Positions 1 through 13,030 are shown, numbered from the stretch's first letter. The stretch is DNA of 64,000 nucleotides from Bemisia tabaci (GCF_918797505.1 NC_092793.1:72535660-72599659), one strand, 5' to 3'. The notes: generated by a model not told the origin, from the sequence alone. A program made the numbers and translations.

Positions 1-1686
1 TGAAAACTTTAGGATGAGGACCTCAAAATAATTTTCAAAACTGGTAAAATGTTTCCGTTTGTATTTTCATTTTTTATGGATGTAAAACAATGTAATTCCT
101 CACAAAGGTGTATTCAGAAGGATATGCTATTGAATTTTAATCAAAATTCGTTAAAATTGTCATTTGTAGGATGCTCTGTTAAGGATCTCTTTAAACCTTA
201 TTTCATTACTATCGTGTAATCAACATGGAACTTCCTATGGCAAGGAGCTGTTTCAAAAACGACTATGATAACGATCGAAAGACGAGCTAAAACAAATTAG
301 TGACATAATAGCAGTCTTAGATATAATAAGTCAAAGACATTAAAAAGTGAATGGAGAATGAAAGAACTTACCATGTTACTATTTCTTGAATGCAATGTCC
401 CATACCTCAGCTTCGTGAAATGTTTCGTGTTAATCCCTGTGACATCAAAGGCAACAACGATTAGTAATCAGACAAAACTGGCTAAAAATAAAAGGGATCT
501 GCACACAATGTGATGACATAATAAAAGCACCGATAGCAACAAAGGAAAGCACCGTTCGAATGGCAACCCTTTGCACCGATGGAATGGCAACCCTCCGGCA
601 TTGACCACCAGCAATATGATTTCAAAACGAGAACTTAAGTTCGGAAAAAAATTAGAGGCTAAGATTCACTGCGTTTGTTTCTTTTTTTCAAAAGAAGTAA
701 TACCTAATGGATTGACATGAATCATTTCTAAATTATAATCAGTAACGTGCTTTTACGAGAAGAAAATTGAACCTCGAGTGTCCTCTCGTGATGGACATAG
801 CGATTTTAGGTTTCATTGGGCTGTGGGGGATTTAAAAAGAGAGAAAAAAAACCGCAGACGTTGTATGCCGATGATTCAGAATGACAGAGAAGGAGGTTGA
901 ATCTGATTGCATTACTGTTAGCTTTACTTGAATTACTTAGAAGTTTGAGCTCCGTTTTAAAACAATTTTTGACAACAAATTCTGAGCATCTTATCAACAT
1001 AGCCTGCTATCATAACACTGGATATAATTATTTTGGGGGTGTCTGGACAAGCGTTACGGTCGCGTTGCAAAAGGTGGGTGCAGGGCTGCAGCAGGGGTGC
1101 AGAATCTTCCAAGCTTCCTCATTTTCACGCGCCCGCCCGCTAGCTTTCCACATTTTTCTCCTAGGTTTTCCCCAAAACCCCCACGAATTTAAAAAAAATA
1201 CCTTTATCTGTTTTTCATTGATTTACGACATCTGACCCCACAAAATCTTCCCTTTTTCCACATTTTGGGGGCCTTCCTACATTCCCACGCGCCAGCCCGG
1301 GTGTGTGATCGGGCATTTTCTGCATCCCTGGATGGGTGGGTGTCAAAAAAATTCGGAAAACCCTCGTCACTCATTTTATGGACAGCCCCAAAGGATTTGA
1401 TAAGTTCTCAACCTTGTTCTGTCGTCCTTGAGGGGATTTTCAGGATTGTTACGCTTATTCCCGCGCAGTTGCAGGAGCTACCGGCTGCCCACCGCCGCGC
1501 CGCGCCACCCGATAGGTAAACGATGTTCGGTTCCTGCATTAATGTATCGATTTACGAGTATCCTCAAGGCTGTGCTTAGCTTCCCGGCTCAGGACTCCGA
1601 TTTAAGGTCATCGCCCTCCGGACTCCCGAGCCTATCTCCACCGAGCCTCTGGCGCCATTGTCACATTTCATCATGAAGGGAAATCA
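1..1686. other. No gene recognised
   Basis: AT-rich sequence with short open frames that show no conserved motif. Around 1090-1310 there is an imperfect direct repeat of a TTCCTCATTTTCACGCGCCC-like box in GC-richer sequence. Confidence 0.6.
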
Positions 1687-1938
1687 CTGCCGTGCTGAGG
1701 AAAAACGCCGTATAAGCCCTTAAACGTTGCCAGATTTCCTTGACTAAAAATCGAATTTACCGGAAAAATTGTGAATATTTATTTTCGAATTTTGCAGGTC
1801 ATTTTATTCGCGATTTGATCTTACACATCCGAAAATTTCGCGGCAAAATATGCATAACTTCTCTAAAAAATATACGTTTTATCCGGAAAAATTTGGCAAC
1901 TCTCGAATGCTCATACTGCGGTTTTCCTTAGCACGGCA
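1687..1938. mobile_element. A-family TA-type MITE, copy 1
   Basis: About 250 bp. Inverted ends CTGCCGTGCTGAGGAA and TTCCTTAGCACGGCA, with a conserved subterminal AACGCCGTATAA and TTTGGCAACTCTCGAATG. Confidence 0.85.
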
Positions 1939-2032
1939 TATCGGGCATCCTTGGATCAATTTCGTGGTTGGATCTTGGCAACAAGGTGGCAAGAAATCGG
2001 CGCAGGATGGACGAGAGAGGGTAGACGTTTCG

Positions 2033-2148
2033 TCGCTCCTCTGGCGTAAGGACGTATCTCGATTTCCACATGAGCCTCGGAATGCATAGGGGTACACGAA
2101 GTACAGGGCTCAAGTTAAAATTGAGACACGCCCTCACGTCAGAGGAGT
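2033..2148. mobile_element. Short foldback element X, copy 1
   Basis: About 115 bp. GCTCCTCTGGCGTAAGGACG pairs with CGCCCTCACGTCAGAGGAG; ATTTCCACATGAGCC pairs with GGGCTCAAGTTAAAAT. Confidence 0.75.
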
Positions 2149-2728
2149 AAAGATTTTCCGGCCTGCATGAACGCGACCGAGTGCGTTATTTGGGACTATC
2201 GGCAGCACCTGATTTTCATCAAAAACTACGCTTTTTTCAGTCATATTCCTTTTCTACCAGATTTGACGTGGATAAAGAACGTTGTTTCGAGTGAATCTTT
2301 CATGTCGCGGATCAGAACCCCCATCCCCTTTCCAAAAAACCTATTTCACTATCCAGGATGGCGACGCTTCGGATTTTCCTGATATTTTAGACGTGATTTC
2401 CTGATTTTATCCGCGACTAAAATTGACACTCGTTTGATCTAAAAAATCAACATATTTGATAAAATAAATCATCAGTTAGAAAAATTCTCGAAAACTGCAC
2501 GAAGCATTCGGAATTTCTTTATCCACGACAGATTTTCCTAATATTTTCCCTGATAACATCGAATTTCCTCATCTTTTCCGGTTTTCACTGATGGTAGACA
2601 CCTTGTCAGATCTTCCTAATGCAGCAGATTATTTTATTGCAGATAAATAATAGCTAATTTGAATCAGCTTTATTAAATGTAGGTACTTAATAGACTGACA
2701 TTCTTAAGTGTACGAGTTTCCGTTAAAT

Positions 2729-3020
2729 CAGAGTGTCTACTGAGACAGGCTGACCAAAAATCAGCACTTTTACGGTGCTTTTTCAGTACTTTCCCAAGAA
2801 ATTCAGTTCCTCCTCGATAGAAAAATTCAGTATTTTTCCAGTACCTCCATTTGACGAAATTCGAAATAATTCCAAAATTTGTCCCCTCGCTCAGAAATGA
2901 AAAACAATTCCGGACCTCCTTGCGGAATTTCCGCACTCTTTCAGTGCTTCCGGACCGCCCTTAAAAAATCAGTACTATTTCCGGACTATCCAGAAATTCC
3001 GGACTTGTATAAACACCCTG
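2729..3020. mobile_element. Possible degraded DNA element with CAGGGTGT-type ends
   Basis: Left CAGAGTGTCTACTGAGACAG and right TATAAACACCCTGG look like decayed inverted ends. The interior is rich in CAGTGCTTCCGGAC-type motifs, also seen near 6660-6690. Confidence 0.4.
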
Positions 3021-3104
3021 GTCAAACAAAAGATTTCGTTCATTTTCACCATTCGAATAGTAAGATCTTCGCGAAAGCACGTGACGCAGCGCGATGGTTA
3101 AAAG

Positions 3105-3269
3105 CAGTGGCGTGGCGTGAATTGCGATATATCGATTGTTATGCCATTTAAACCTATGGTAAAGAATCGATTATTAAGGTGTTCGCTGCGAACACCCTAT
3201 TTATCGATCCTTTTCCATAGGTTTAAATGGCATACCAATCGATATATCGTAATTCACGCCACGCCACTG
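3105..3269. mobile_element. Palindromic hAT-type MITE, copy 1
   Basis: A 165-bp near-perfect palindrome beginning CAGTGGCGTGGCGTG, with the centre at the box GGTGTTCGCTGCGAACACC. An identical 8-bp duplication GTTAAAAG flanks it (3097-3104, 3270-3277), the hAT superfamily hallmark. Confidence 0.9.
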
Positions 3270-3713
3270 GTTAAAAGTACTGCATGAATGAAAACGAACG
3301 AGCTTCCTTTCTCAGCCTGGCCGTGACATGCAGTGCGAGGCAACGAGAGAATAACAAAACATATCCGCTTTTCAACTCACGAGTTTCTATAAATAGATAA
3401 ATAGATAAGCAATAACTCTACGGGAGCGAGGATTTAAAATTTACAATAGAAGATATCGCGGTCCCTTTCAGCGTTCATTTTATGTAATTCTGACCTGCAA
3501 TTTTTCATCGTCAGCTATCTTGAATCTAAGGATTTTGCTGAGTTCTCTCATTTTTATTAATTCATAAATTTTTCCGCCCCTCCTCTCTCTCTCTTTAAAA
3601 GAAGTAATTGATAAGACATGAATGAAAAAGAATGACTGATACGGGAATTGGCTGTCGTGATACTTGAAAACCACTTGCAACGGACTTTTGATGCTTCATT
3701 TCGTGACACAGGG

Positions 3714-3878
3714 CAGTGGCGTGGCGTGCTTTCAAATAAATAGATTGGTCTGCCATTTAAACCTATGGTAAAGGATCGATTATTAAGGTGTTCGCTGCAA
3801 ACACCCTGATTATCGATCCTTTTCCATAGGTTTAAATGGCAAAACAATCAATGTATCGCAAAGCACGCCACGCCACTG
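3714..3878. mobile_element. Palindromic hAT-type MITE, copy 2
   Basis: Same family as the copy at 3105 and the same length. Flanks ACACAGGG and ACAAAAAG match only partly, so the duplication has decayed or was never exact. It lies just 445 bp from copy 1. Confidence 0.88.
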
Positions 3879-3885
3879 ACAAAAA

Positions 3886-5028
3886 GAGGCATGGAATAGA
3901 CTTTTATGAGAAATTGAGTCTACATTCTGACTTCTAAAGTAGCATTGGGTACAGAAAGGGCATTTGTTGGTTGCAGTGTCTCAACATCTCCGCTACCGTT
4001 ACATCCATTATAATTGATGCAAATGTATTTTATATGTTGTAACGCCTACTGAATATTCTTTATAATTTTACAGTGCTGCAAACGAAAAATATCAGAAAAT
4101 TCACCCGATAGTTTCTTATCTAAAATAAAAACTGGCATGGGAAATTCTGAAACTTCGCGACTTAGAAATGTCCATTCTGCATCAAAAGCCTCGACTGCCA
4201 TTGAAAAAAATCTAGAATCTACCGTTCCCGAACCAAGAAAGTCGTTCTAAAGGCGTTTTTGGCGTACGGAAAAACGGTACTCCGTAACAGTGGCATGAGA
4301 GCGAAGTAGGTATTCCTGACACGTGAACTCCGCAGTCCGCACTATGCGCCGAAACTCGCAAGTCGTACAAAAATGTTGAGGTGTTGAGGTCGCGGCGTCT
4401 TTCCTTTTTGGCAAGAGCGTCGACATGTTTTCTGCTCCTCCGTCAATTTTTACCAAATTTTCTTGCCGATGAGACGCATACAAGAATTTGGCGATGGTCC
4501 AAGATACAGACACACCGTGATTTCAAGCTATGGGGAAGTGACTCGATCCGTCCCTCAAAAACTTTAATGACAAACACCTGACTCGGCTTTGGTTGGCTCC
4601 TATTATGGGTGGTCTCCTTTTTAAGATGACCATTTTGACGGTCAGGGCGAGGATGTAGACAATTTTCAGCCTTTCCATTTTTCCAATCGGCCTACATATT
4701 TTGAGAGCCCCATTTTCATCTAAGAATTACAAATTGTTGACCTCCTTTTTCTTCTTTGAATACGAACTGCCTCGATTTTGCGGAAGCTATAGCGATTTCC
4801 ACCAAAGTTATGCTAGAGGCGGGCAATTTGTTTGGGTCATTTCGTCATTTTACAAATATTCTACGGCTAGTTCCCCCTGACTTCTTCGGTTTCACAGTTT
4901 TTTCGTAACTATGACAATCTTGCGAACCGTCTCGTTTAAAATAACGACTTAGCGAAAATACTGTGATGCTGCAATTGAGATGCAAAAATCACCATCAGAA
5001 TTTCTTCTGTTGAATTTCAGAATCCTAC
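3886..5028. other. No gene or clear element
   Basis: Short frames only. I see no inverted repeat or protein motif. Confidence 0.6.
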
Positions 5029-5335
5029 ACTGATAAAAAAATGTGTGTTCTTGGTTTGGTTAGTAGTATAAGAGGTAAAAAACACAAACCAATACAAATT
5101 TTGTGTTGATTTTGATACAGTTTGCTGTGAATTCAGCGCGGAACACAGTCTAGAGATACTGGGAAAATGCATTCTTCCGATTGCGGCGTTGGTAGTCACC
5201 ACTCGTTTTTTATTAAATTTCTTCAAGAAAACTAGCAGGCATTTTCTCTTGAAATTGTCAACCGAAGGCCGGGGTTCTTTGGTTTTTTACTTCCCTTTTA
5301 ACCGAACTTTTGTGTTGAAATTTCTCTCTGTGTAC
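5029..5335. mobile_element. Possible MITE with CACTGATAAAAAA / TCTCTGTGTAC ends
   Basis: CACTGATAAAAAAATGTGTG loosely pairs with CAACACAAAAG read from the other strand near 5310-5330. Weak; only the ends and length support it. Confidence 0.35.
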
Positions 5336-5429
5336 TTTAGCTGAGATTTATTATGAAAATTTCTTTTCTTTTTCCATTCTTCAGAAATGAGGCAATAACC
5401 GAAGCTCCAGCATGCTTTCGACGGACTTT

Positions 5430-5943
5430 CATATCGTAGTTTCTTTCACCGAAGAACGTATCTACAATTTAATTTTGCCACACTTCCCCTCGCAAATCGT
5501 ATTTGTACGAGGAAAATCTTGGGTATTTCTCACTGACAATTTCACTGATTTTTCCTCCAATCTCACGCAAAAATCAGACAAATTCGGAACGAAAACTGTC
5601 CATACACCTCTTGTAAAAAATCGCATTGTTTGAACCGCACTGGAAAAAAAACACATTGGTTCTAGAGTCCAGACTCTTAAAAACATCGGCAAGAAAAATA
5701 CTCTTGATTCAATCAGATTTACGCTTAGATCAAGAACCAAGCCCCTTAATTTGAGCGGATTTCCTTTTGATTTAAGCTTCAATATGATTGAATCATGAGT
5801 CCTTTTTTTTTGTCAATGTTTTCAAGAGTCTGGACTCTAGATCGAATGTGTATTTTTTTCCAGTGCGACGTTGCAACCATAGAATATAGCTACTTTCCTT
5901 CGTACGGGTAAGAGCTACTTTCCTTCGTGCGGGTAATGATATG
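5430..5943. mobile_element. R-family MITE interrupted by a D-family MITE
   Basis: Left part 5430-5637 and right part 5866-5943 correspond to the two sides of the intact copy at 19653-19917. The right end carries a 27-bp tandem duplication (AGCTACTTTCCTTCGTGC unit). Confidence 0.75.
5638..5865. mobile_element. D-family MITE nested in another MITE
   Basis: 228 bp. Ends CACTGGAAAAAAAACACATT and AATGTGTATTTTTTTCCAGTG pair, as do AGAGTCCAGACTCTT and AAGAGTCTGGACTCT further in. It interrupts the R-family element at 5430-5943. Confidence 0.88.
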
Positions 5944-8288
5944 TCAAAGCGAAACTTCCGGCAGATCATCAACAGACGGTCATTTACTTATGACAAAATG
6001 GTGTGGAAATGGTGTGGACCCAGCACCATTTCTCCACCTTGTTACTTATGACAAAATTTACTAAAAAAAATCTGAAATTTGTATTAACACATGAGGATCA
6101 TACTCGTGGCGTCCGCGGTGTTCCAATACACCCATGAATTCCCAGAGCGGAAAGGCGAGGCAGAAGCGGGACGGGAACAGGGTGCCCCAGTTAGTTATCA
6201 CTTCCTGTTTTCAACCTGTTTGATCGAGATGACGTAGCTTGTATTTGTTCCTTACGAAATCTTCTTCCGCGGTTGCGGTTATCGAGTGTCTACTGCTACG
6301 TCATCATCCATAAAAAGTATAAACTTCTTGCGTTTTCCCTACTTCCTAAGAAAATCCTCTTTGCCGAGGTTTCCCGAAATGCTTTGCTCCTTCATTATGC
6401 CTTTTTCCTCGCATGGCAAGCATTTTGAGCTTCGACAAGGACGGACTTTGCAGAGAAAGATTCTGGTAAGGGTAAATGGGAATTCCAAATGTTTGGACTA
6501 GAACTTCTTAGATTTCGCGGAGACGTAACATAATTGATCGTGTATGAAAGTTGCATCCCTTCAGGATCTTCTTGAAAGTTTATCGCAAAAATGTCGAATG
6601 TTGTCGCCTTCATAAGAAAAGTCCGTTTTCCCTACGCCCGTACCAAACCTTCAAAATCCGTACTTTTTCAGTGCTTCCGTACTTCTCTCACTGCGGTGGG
6701 CACTCCGTATTACATTACGGTCGAGTACGTAAAAAGGCGAAAATACTACTTATTAATTCACGGTTGACCTATCAGAGGCTGAGACTTCTGGGACATACGA
6801 GCCGGGATATTCGTGCGATGTATGATGAGAAAAAAACCCCACCTCTTGAATTAGTTCTGCATGACACTGTTGCCAAAGGGAAAATTAACTTAAAAAGTGT
6901 GCTGATCGACCTTTAGTGTGCACGATTTTGAAACCGAACAGACTGTTGTTACGTCACAGTCTCTTTTTCTCTCGACTCCAAGCACCGACGACACCACGAC
7001 GATCTATCGCGTCGGACCTTGAAACGATATCACCTTTCTACCGTGCTACTTACATCCAGAGCAGACTTAGCAGATCGTAAAAGATGGCTGCGTGGCAAGG
7101 CATATCGTCTGGGGCCGCCGGTTTATACAGTTAGAAATCTCACAGTGAAATCTGGCGTGAAATTCACTGATGTTACAACTTCAGGGTAAAATTTTAAGAG
7201 CCATCTTGGCTGGCAAGCCTGATTTTTAGGGTCCATCCCTCAAACTTGTTAGGTGACCGGGCCGAAATGGGGAGCAATGTGTGACGGGTAGACTTTTTTG
7301 AAAGATCGAACATGTTACTTTGGCGGTTCGATGTTTTCAAAAGCGAAATGACCGTAAACGTAGCTGCTATCGGGATTATGAAATCACAAGTTAGGGATCT
7401 TGGCAGGTTGGTCAAGGTTCGTGCTTTGGCTTTTCCCCAAGATGGTCTCCGATTCTCTCGGCCGCCGCACGATGGATCGAGTCGATTAGAGAGGTCGGAC
7501 ATAACATTTTTGACTAAAACTGTTAATTTCGATGTTTATTCCGTCACATTTTAAACTTTAAGGGGTGTTTTTGGTAGAAACTTTACGAGGAAACCCATCG
7601 AACCACTTTTGGAATCTCAAAGTTCTGTATAGACGGAGTTATAAGCGTTTAAAGTTTCCAAATTTTGTCCGTCTCTCCTATTGACTCGATCCACTGTGCG
7701 CCAGCCACGCCTTTCCGTTACTATTGTTCGAACCACAGATAAAATTCCAAATACTTGCAGATACAGACCCTAAAATGACGATTCAATTTGTTTTCCTTAC
7801 TTCAAATAGCCCTTGAGGCAAATCCTGCACTTGGAGCCCAACCCCCTCAGCCCCTTCTATACAACCAGCCCCGCAACCCTTGCTTGAGACCATCATACTC
7901 GGATGGCCTGCTGGATAGGTATGGGATTCAAATCAGAGACCCAGGGCTAGATTAGCTCTGAGGGGCCGGGATGCTCGCGGGTAAAAGGGCCCGCATATTG
8001 CGGGTTATATACTTCGCAAATTGAAGGCAGTTCGCGTTTCTGAGAAAACACAAGGTACCAAATGCCATCGCTTGTTCTTAAGTAATGGTTGTTCCCAATT
8101 TGATCCCCCTCCTGAATCTATTTTCCCTTTTTTGAAGAGGGGGGGGGAGGCTCTGAATTGATCCTCATGTTACCTCTTGTTCGACAATTAAGAAAAAAAT
8201 AGTGCAAAAGAGAATGGAGCTCTTACATGCGGCACCGGTTTTCTGTGAAAAAAACTCTAAAACTCAAAAAAAAAAAGCTTTTGAATTT
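5944..8288. other. No gene or clear element
   Basis: Several open frames of 70-120 codons (longest 6551-6916) lack recognisable domains. Near 6660-6690 are CAGTGCTTCCGTAC motifs like those at 2729-3020. Confidence 0.55.
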
Positions 8289-8535
8289 GAGGCTGTAATG
8301 GAGGGAATCTGCTACATTTTAGTGAGAGACCCACTTCTATATATCCAGTCAAACTCTCCATGCAAAAATAGGGAGAGAATATGTTACCTAGGGTACTGGA
8401 GTTCAAGCCCCGAGTTCCCAGATAATATGGCAACAATGCTAATGTATGTTTGCTCCTCATCTGTGCATGGAGAGGCTGATTGAATTTAGAATTGGACTCT
8501 TACCGTAGCGGAGGTGATCCTCTCCATCACAGCCT
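8289..8535. mobile_element. L-family MITE, copy 1
   Basis: 247 bp. GAGGCTGTAATGGAGGGAAT pairs with GGATCCTCTCCATCACAGCCT-like sequence; CAAACTCTCCATGCA pairs with TGCATGGAGAGGCTGA further in. Confidence 0.78.
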
Positions 8536-9032
8536 AAACTTGGAGAGCTTTATATAGTTCAGGGGTTTGTTCCAAAGCAGCGTTCCCAGTTACACAATCA
8601 TGTTTCTTGCATAATTTTACAAAATGTAAAGCACTGGAACCGCAAATCCCTACAGCATGCAAGAGACCCACGATCAAATCAAAAGAATCTTCAATGGGTA
8701 AATCCAAATCCAATGAGGCCATCTTTCATTCTGTCAAATTGAAGACCTGTATCTACAGTTTCACTAAAAATTATGCTCCGTACGAGCATCGTGATCAAGA
8801 ATAGAGCAAACGGAATGTGACTTGTGAAAAATGATATCGGGACAATTTGTCATTCTTAATTGTATTGTTTGTAAGGGCCCACTTCTGACTGTGCCTTCTG
8901 CAATTTTCAACTTTTTACAAAAGAATGCTCCATGACTGAGTACCTAAAGGTGAGAATTTATCACACCTTTTACTTACAAATGTCAATTGCGGGCTAAGCG
9001 TGGGCATTGGTGTTGGCTAACTGGACGGAAGG

Positions 9033-9262
9033 AGTCAGCAATCACATAACTCCCGTTTGCAATGTCGCAGACTTCCTGTCATAAATTAATTTAAAGGAAA
9101 ACTACTCAACAGCAATTCTTTAAAACTGTTGTGATTTTTCTTCTGTGTGCGAAGAAAATTCTGCAAAAACTTTAAGGAATGATGTTAATTTGCTCACCTT
9201 GAAAAAAATAACATAAGGCGGCGATTTTCAGACACCGCAAACAAGACATGTGATTGCAGACT
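9033..9262. mobile_element. M-family MITE, copy 1
   Basis: About 230 bp. GCAATCACATAACTC with TGTCGCAGAC pairs with TCAGACACCGC and ACATGTGATTGC at the right end. Confidence 0.75.
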
Positions 9263-11021
9263 TTCGCCGTCAAAATACAATTAAAATGTGATGAACCATA
9301 GGTAATATTTGAAATAAATCCCTCCTTAACAACAGCGCTCGCTGTGTGCAACATTTGATTTTGATTTTAAGAAGTCTAGACCTCTTAGATCCACAAGAGC
9401 ATCTGCCGTGTGGAGAACTGAAAGTGACGTCCCACCTTCATGATGGCATCTGAGGTGGAGAACCTAGATAACCCTCAAAACTTGAGAAGAAGCTCTCAGG
9501 TGAAACAAGCCGCATAGGTATTGGGTACGGTATGGAGTCACCACCCCTTATGACAATTGCTGAATAAGGATGGATGAATATGCAATAGATCAGCGTATAA
9601 AATAATATCTGGGTGCGTAGTTAAAATTGAGACTATTCAGTTAAAGACTTTAACTGGTACTTACTAAAGACAAAAGCATGCATACGAATGATCTTCACGA
9701 AGACGTAAGGGTTGATAATTTAAAGGATCATGCAAAAGAGTTATTCAATTTGGACGAGAAACAAGAGACTTAGAGACATGACTTGAAACCGGAGATTTCA
9801 CGTGAGACCCGTAAGGTAGGTCAAAAACTTTTAGTTCGTGCAGGCACTTACAGATTGTGTTCCGTGAACATATTTAACAAACAACGAAGGTGGAGTTGTA
9901 AATTCGTAAGTATAGGTCAATACTAGGAGCACACGCGGAATTGATTGAAAAACCAAAACACGTATTATGAACACAAAAATAAGGATATAGATCTGCGATA
10001 ATATTTATCAGGGATTGAGGAATCGCGGATGTCGAGGGCAGAAAATACGATCGTGATAAATTGCTGGGCAATACAACGGGAAGAAAACATCAAAACAGAG
10101 GACAAAGAACACACTACCTAACTATGAAGGAAAATTTCAAGAAACAGCAAGTGAAACTTACTTTATTGATTATCACCTACGAACGCTTCACGTTAGAAAT
10201 GTGAAAACATGACCTACACGAAGGAGGTAAAGTTCAATACTGACGCACACTGTATGTACTAAACTAAAGTACTGAAACTTTGAGACAATAAGAGTGAGAG
10301 AAAACCCGATAAAAAGCCCTAGGATTGAGAGAGATGGCAAATCGTTGGTCTTATCACATCAGCTGTTGAAAGCTTGATTCACAGACTAAAAATAAGTATA
10401 GACGGAGCTCTCCCCGCTGACCCGAGCGGTACCTAGCGTTGAACCAGAGAGCTAATGCTACTATTGGCGGCAAAACGGAACCGTTTTGAATTTTAAAAAA
10501 AAAGCGGGAACGGTCGTGAGGTTTCACTTCCACATTTCCATATGTGTACTTCTTGCCTAAAATCTCAATGTCATATTTTTCTCTTGCTTAGCCGATGATC
10601 CTGTGGGTAGAGAAAGTAATGTTGCTTTTGATATAGTTTTCAGAGGCCTTAAAATGTAATTGTTCATACCTCGTCGGCTACTAAAATGAAAATCTATGAC
10701 TTTCTCACAATCACGCTGTAAGTTAAAATAAGATAATCGTGCTGGATTTAGTTATTCATTCTGAGTCCGAATAGGTTTTGAAACATGTGTATATTGTTCC
10801 CAGATCAAATATAAAGCCTCCAATAAATAAAATCGTACCTGCCACGAGGAAGCTTTGAAGCTTGAAGCTTCGTAGCTTTGAGGTGTTTTTCAAAGGAGCC
10901 ATTTTTAAATGAAAGTTGCCATTTTGGTTGCCACATGGATGTAGTACTCACAATTACGAATTTTTGTAGTCGGTGCGAGATTGATTTTAGCGCTCCGTAA
11001 GGGAGCACGGAAAAAAAAATT
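9263..11021. other. No gene or clear element
   Basis: AT-rich sequence without recognisable coding potential. Confidence 0.6.
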
Positions 11022-11222
11022 GCTGATTCAACAATTCAATTCCTAAAAACAGTGAGTGCAATGTTCCAACGCAGATTTTACAACAAAAAAATGCTACTTT
11101 AACCACCCCCGTGGTTAAATTAGTTTACAATGTGGTTAAAGTAGCATTTTTTTGTTGTAAAATCTGCGTTGAAAAATTGCACTCACTGTTTTTAGCAATT
11201 GAATTGTTGAATAAGCAATTGT
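11022..11222. mobile_element. Near-perfect 200-bp foldback
   Basis: GCTGATTCAACAATTCAATT pairs with AATTGAATTGTTGAATAAGC. Arms continue through AAAACAGTGAGTGCAAT and CAACGCAGATTTTACAAC to a short loop around 11106-11130 that itself repeats GTGGTTAAA. Confidence 0.85.
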
Positions 11223-12430
11223 TTTTTTCCTGAGGGTTTGAGAGACACACTAAAGCTGGAATCCTTAAAGCTGGAATCCCGAAAGCTAAAGAAAGTACTC
11301 AGGAACCGGAAGACCGGCGAAAACTTTCAAAAATTTCGGATCCTGTCATACTGCATTTTAAGTAAATCAGTGATTTCCGTTGCTTTTTTTACTAAAAATG
11401 AAATTGGAAAATGAAAAAAAAAATAATTCAAAAGTGTTAAACCCAGTAGTTCATTAGAATAAATCAGTCCAAGGCAACAAATAAAAATTTATAGAAACTA
11501 CCACCCTATCATAAAGATTCGTAATATTACGCAAGCGGATACTTCATAGTTTGCTATATTGCTAGTTTGGGCGGTGAAATACTATACAACATCCCTCTTT
11601 CGATTGATGCGAGAGAAAAGGTAAATAACGTACGAGATCAAAGATAATATTTATTTAATAACAGGTTCATAAAGTCGTTTATCGGTTTGGCTCGAACTAT
11701 GTGCGTAACAATGTGGTAAAATATTGCTGGGTCCACATTCTTGCGCACTCCGTCATGTTTGTTGTCTATGCGGTAAACTGAAGGCGAACCTTAAACGGAC
11801 GATATATGTCTGTCAATAGGACAAAGACAAAAGGTACACACGCAGCCCAAAACGGAAACAGTAGAAGAAAAATAAGGAAACAGTGGAAACAAGGCTGTCA
11901 ATAGATTAACAACATCGGTGATCTGAACCAAAGCTTATGGAGCGAGATTAATATGTGTTTATGGAATAGGCAACTATTCGCGCTCCCCCGTAGGTATGTT
12001 GCCTATGCGGCGAAATGGAAGGCGAAGTTATTAAAAGGGGCGGTGTCAACAGGCTCGGACTGGCCATAAGGCCAATCTGCCAATGGTAGATACTTGGTGC
12101 GCCAAAAACGCGCCCCTCTGACAGATAGCAAAATAAGAAGAGAAAAAAATTACTACCGAGAATATGTGCGGAAAATTCCTTAAGTGAACGGAAGAAGAGA
12201 GTTGGGGGTAAAGAAAGGCGCTTTTACGCATGATGTGGTAAACAGAGGTCCAATAACTACTTTCTGAAGCGTTAACACTTTTCTGTGAATTTTTCACCTT
12301 TTTGTTGACATACAGGCGTTTTATCATCCCCCTCCTCCATTCGCTATCGTAACTCCCCTAGAAGCGATAGTCGGTTTGATTTTTAGACATACGCTTTATG
12401 GACATCTTAAGAGACCTTTAAACATATTTT
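11223..12430. other. No gene; weak direct repeat
   Basis: A GTTGTCTATGCGGTAAACTG segment near 11760 recurs in altered form near 12000 (GTTGCCTATGCGGCGAAATG). Nothing else. Confidence 0.5.
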
Positions 12431-12955
12431 AAAGTTAAAAAAGAGGCCCGAACACATCTCTCCTACCTTCGGCTGTGTTACTCTCGTAGTGCTTAAAGCA
12501 CCATAACAAATAAGACAAACGCAAATAAACACAATATGGAAATAAAACAAGGGAAAGGATACGCGTTTACGAAGGCGCAGAGATACAACTATTCGTACTT
12601 GATGGACGTCCGTGCTGTATCTGAAAAATTGAAGGCGCGATGACGCGAGGCGTGAGCTCTCAATGCTCTGCTGCATGCTGTCAATGAGGTGTCGATCAAA
12701 TTCGGAAGAAAAGTTAAAAAAGGGGCCGGAACACATCTCTCCTACCTTCGGCTGTGTTACTCTCGTAGTGCTTGAAGCAACATTACAAATAAGACAAACG
12801 GAAACAAACACAATATGGAAATAAAACAAGGGAAAGGATGCGCGTTTACGAAGGCGCAGAGATACAACTATTCGTACTTGTTGGACGTCCGTGCTGTATC
12901 TGAAAAATTGAAGGCGCGATGACGCGAGGCGTGAGCTCTCAATGCTCTGCTGCAT
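12407..12955 (-). other. 182-codon open frame made of two 93-codon repeats, coding status doubtful
   Basis: The frame spans the 279-bp tandem duplication, so the predicted peptide repeats itself. Each half holds a hydrophobic stretch (FPLFYFHIVF..CLIC) that could be a membrane segment, preceded by a basic patch SLRLRKR. I recognise no family, and the open frame follows automatically from the repeat length being a multiple of three. Probably not a gene. Confidence 0.25.
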
Positions 12956-13030
12956 GCTGTCAATGAGGTGTCGCTCAGATTCGGGGAAAAAGTTAAAAAA
13001 GAGGCCCGAATACGATTTTTCTGTATTCGA
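12431..13030. repeat. 279-bp tandem duplication (2 full units plus part of a third)
   Basis: Units start at 12431, 12710 and 12989, each with AAAGTTAAAAAAG. Units 1 and 2 are almost identical; unit 3 diverges after about 40 bp. The period is 93 codons exactly, which keeps the minus-strand frame 12955-12407 open through both units. Confidence 0.9.

Noticed and set aside
6551..6916. 121-codon plus-strand open frame as a gene
   Set aside because: Composition follows the background and I see no conserved motif; its start overlaps repeat-like CAGTGCTTCCG sequence.
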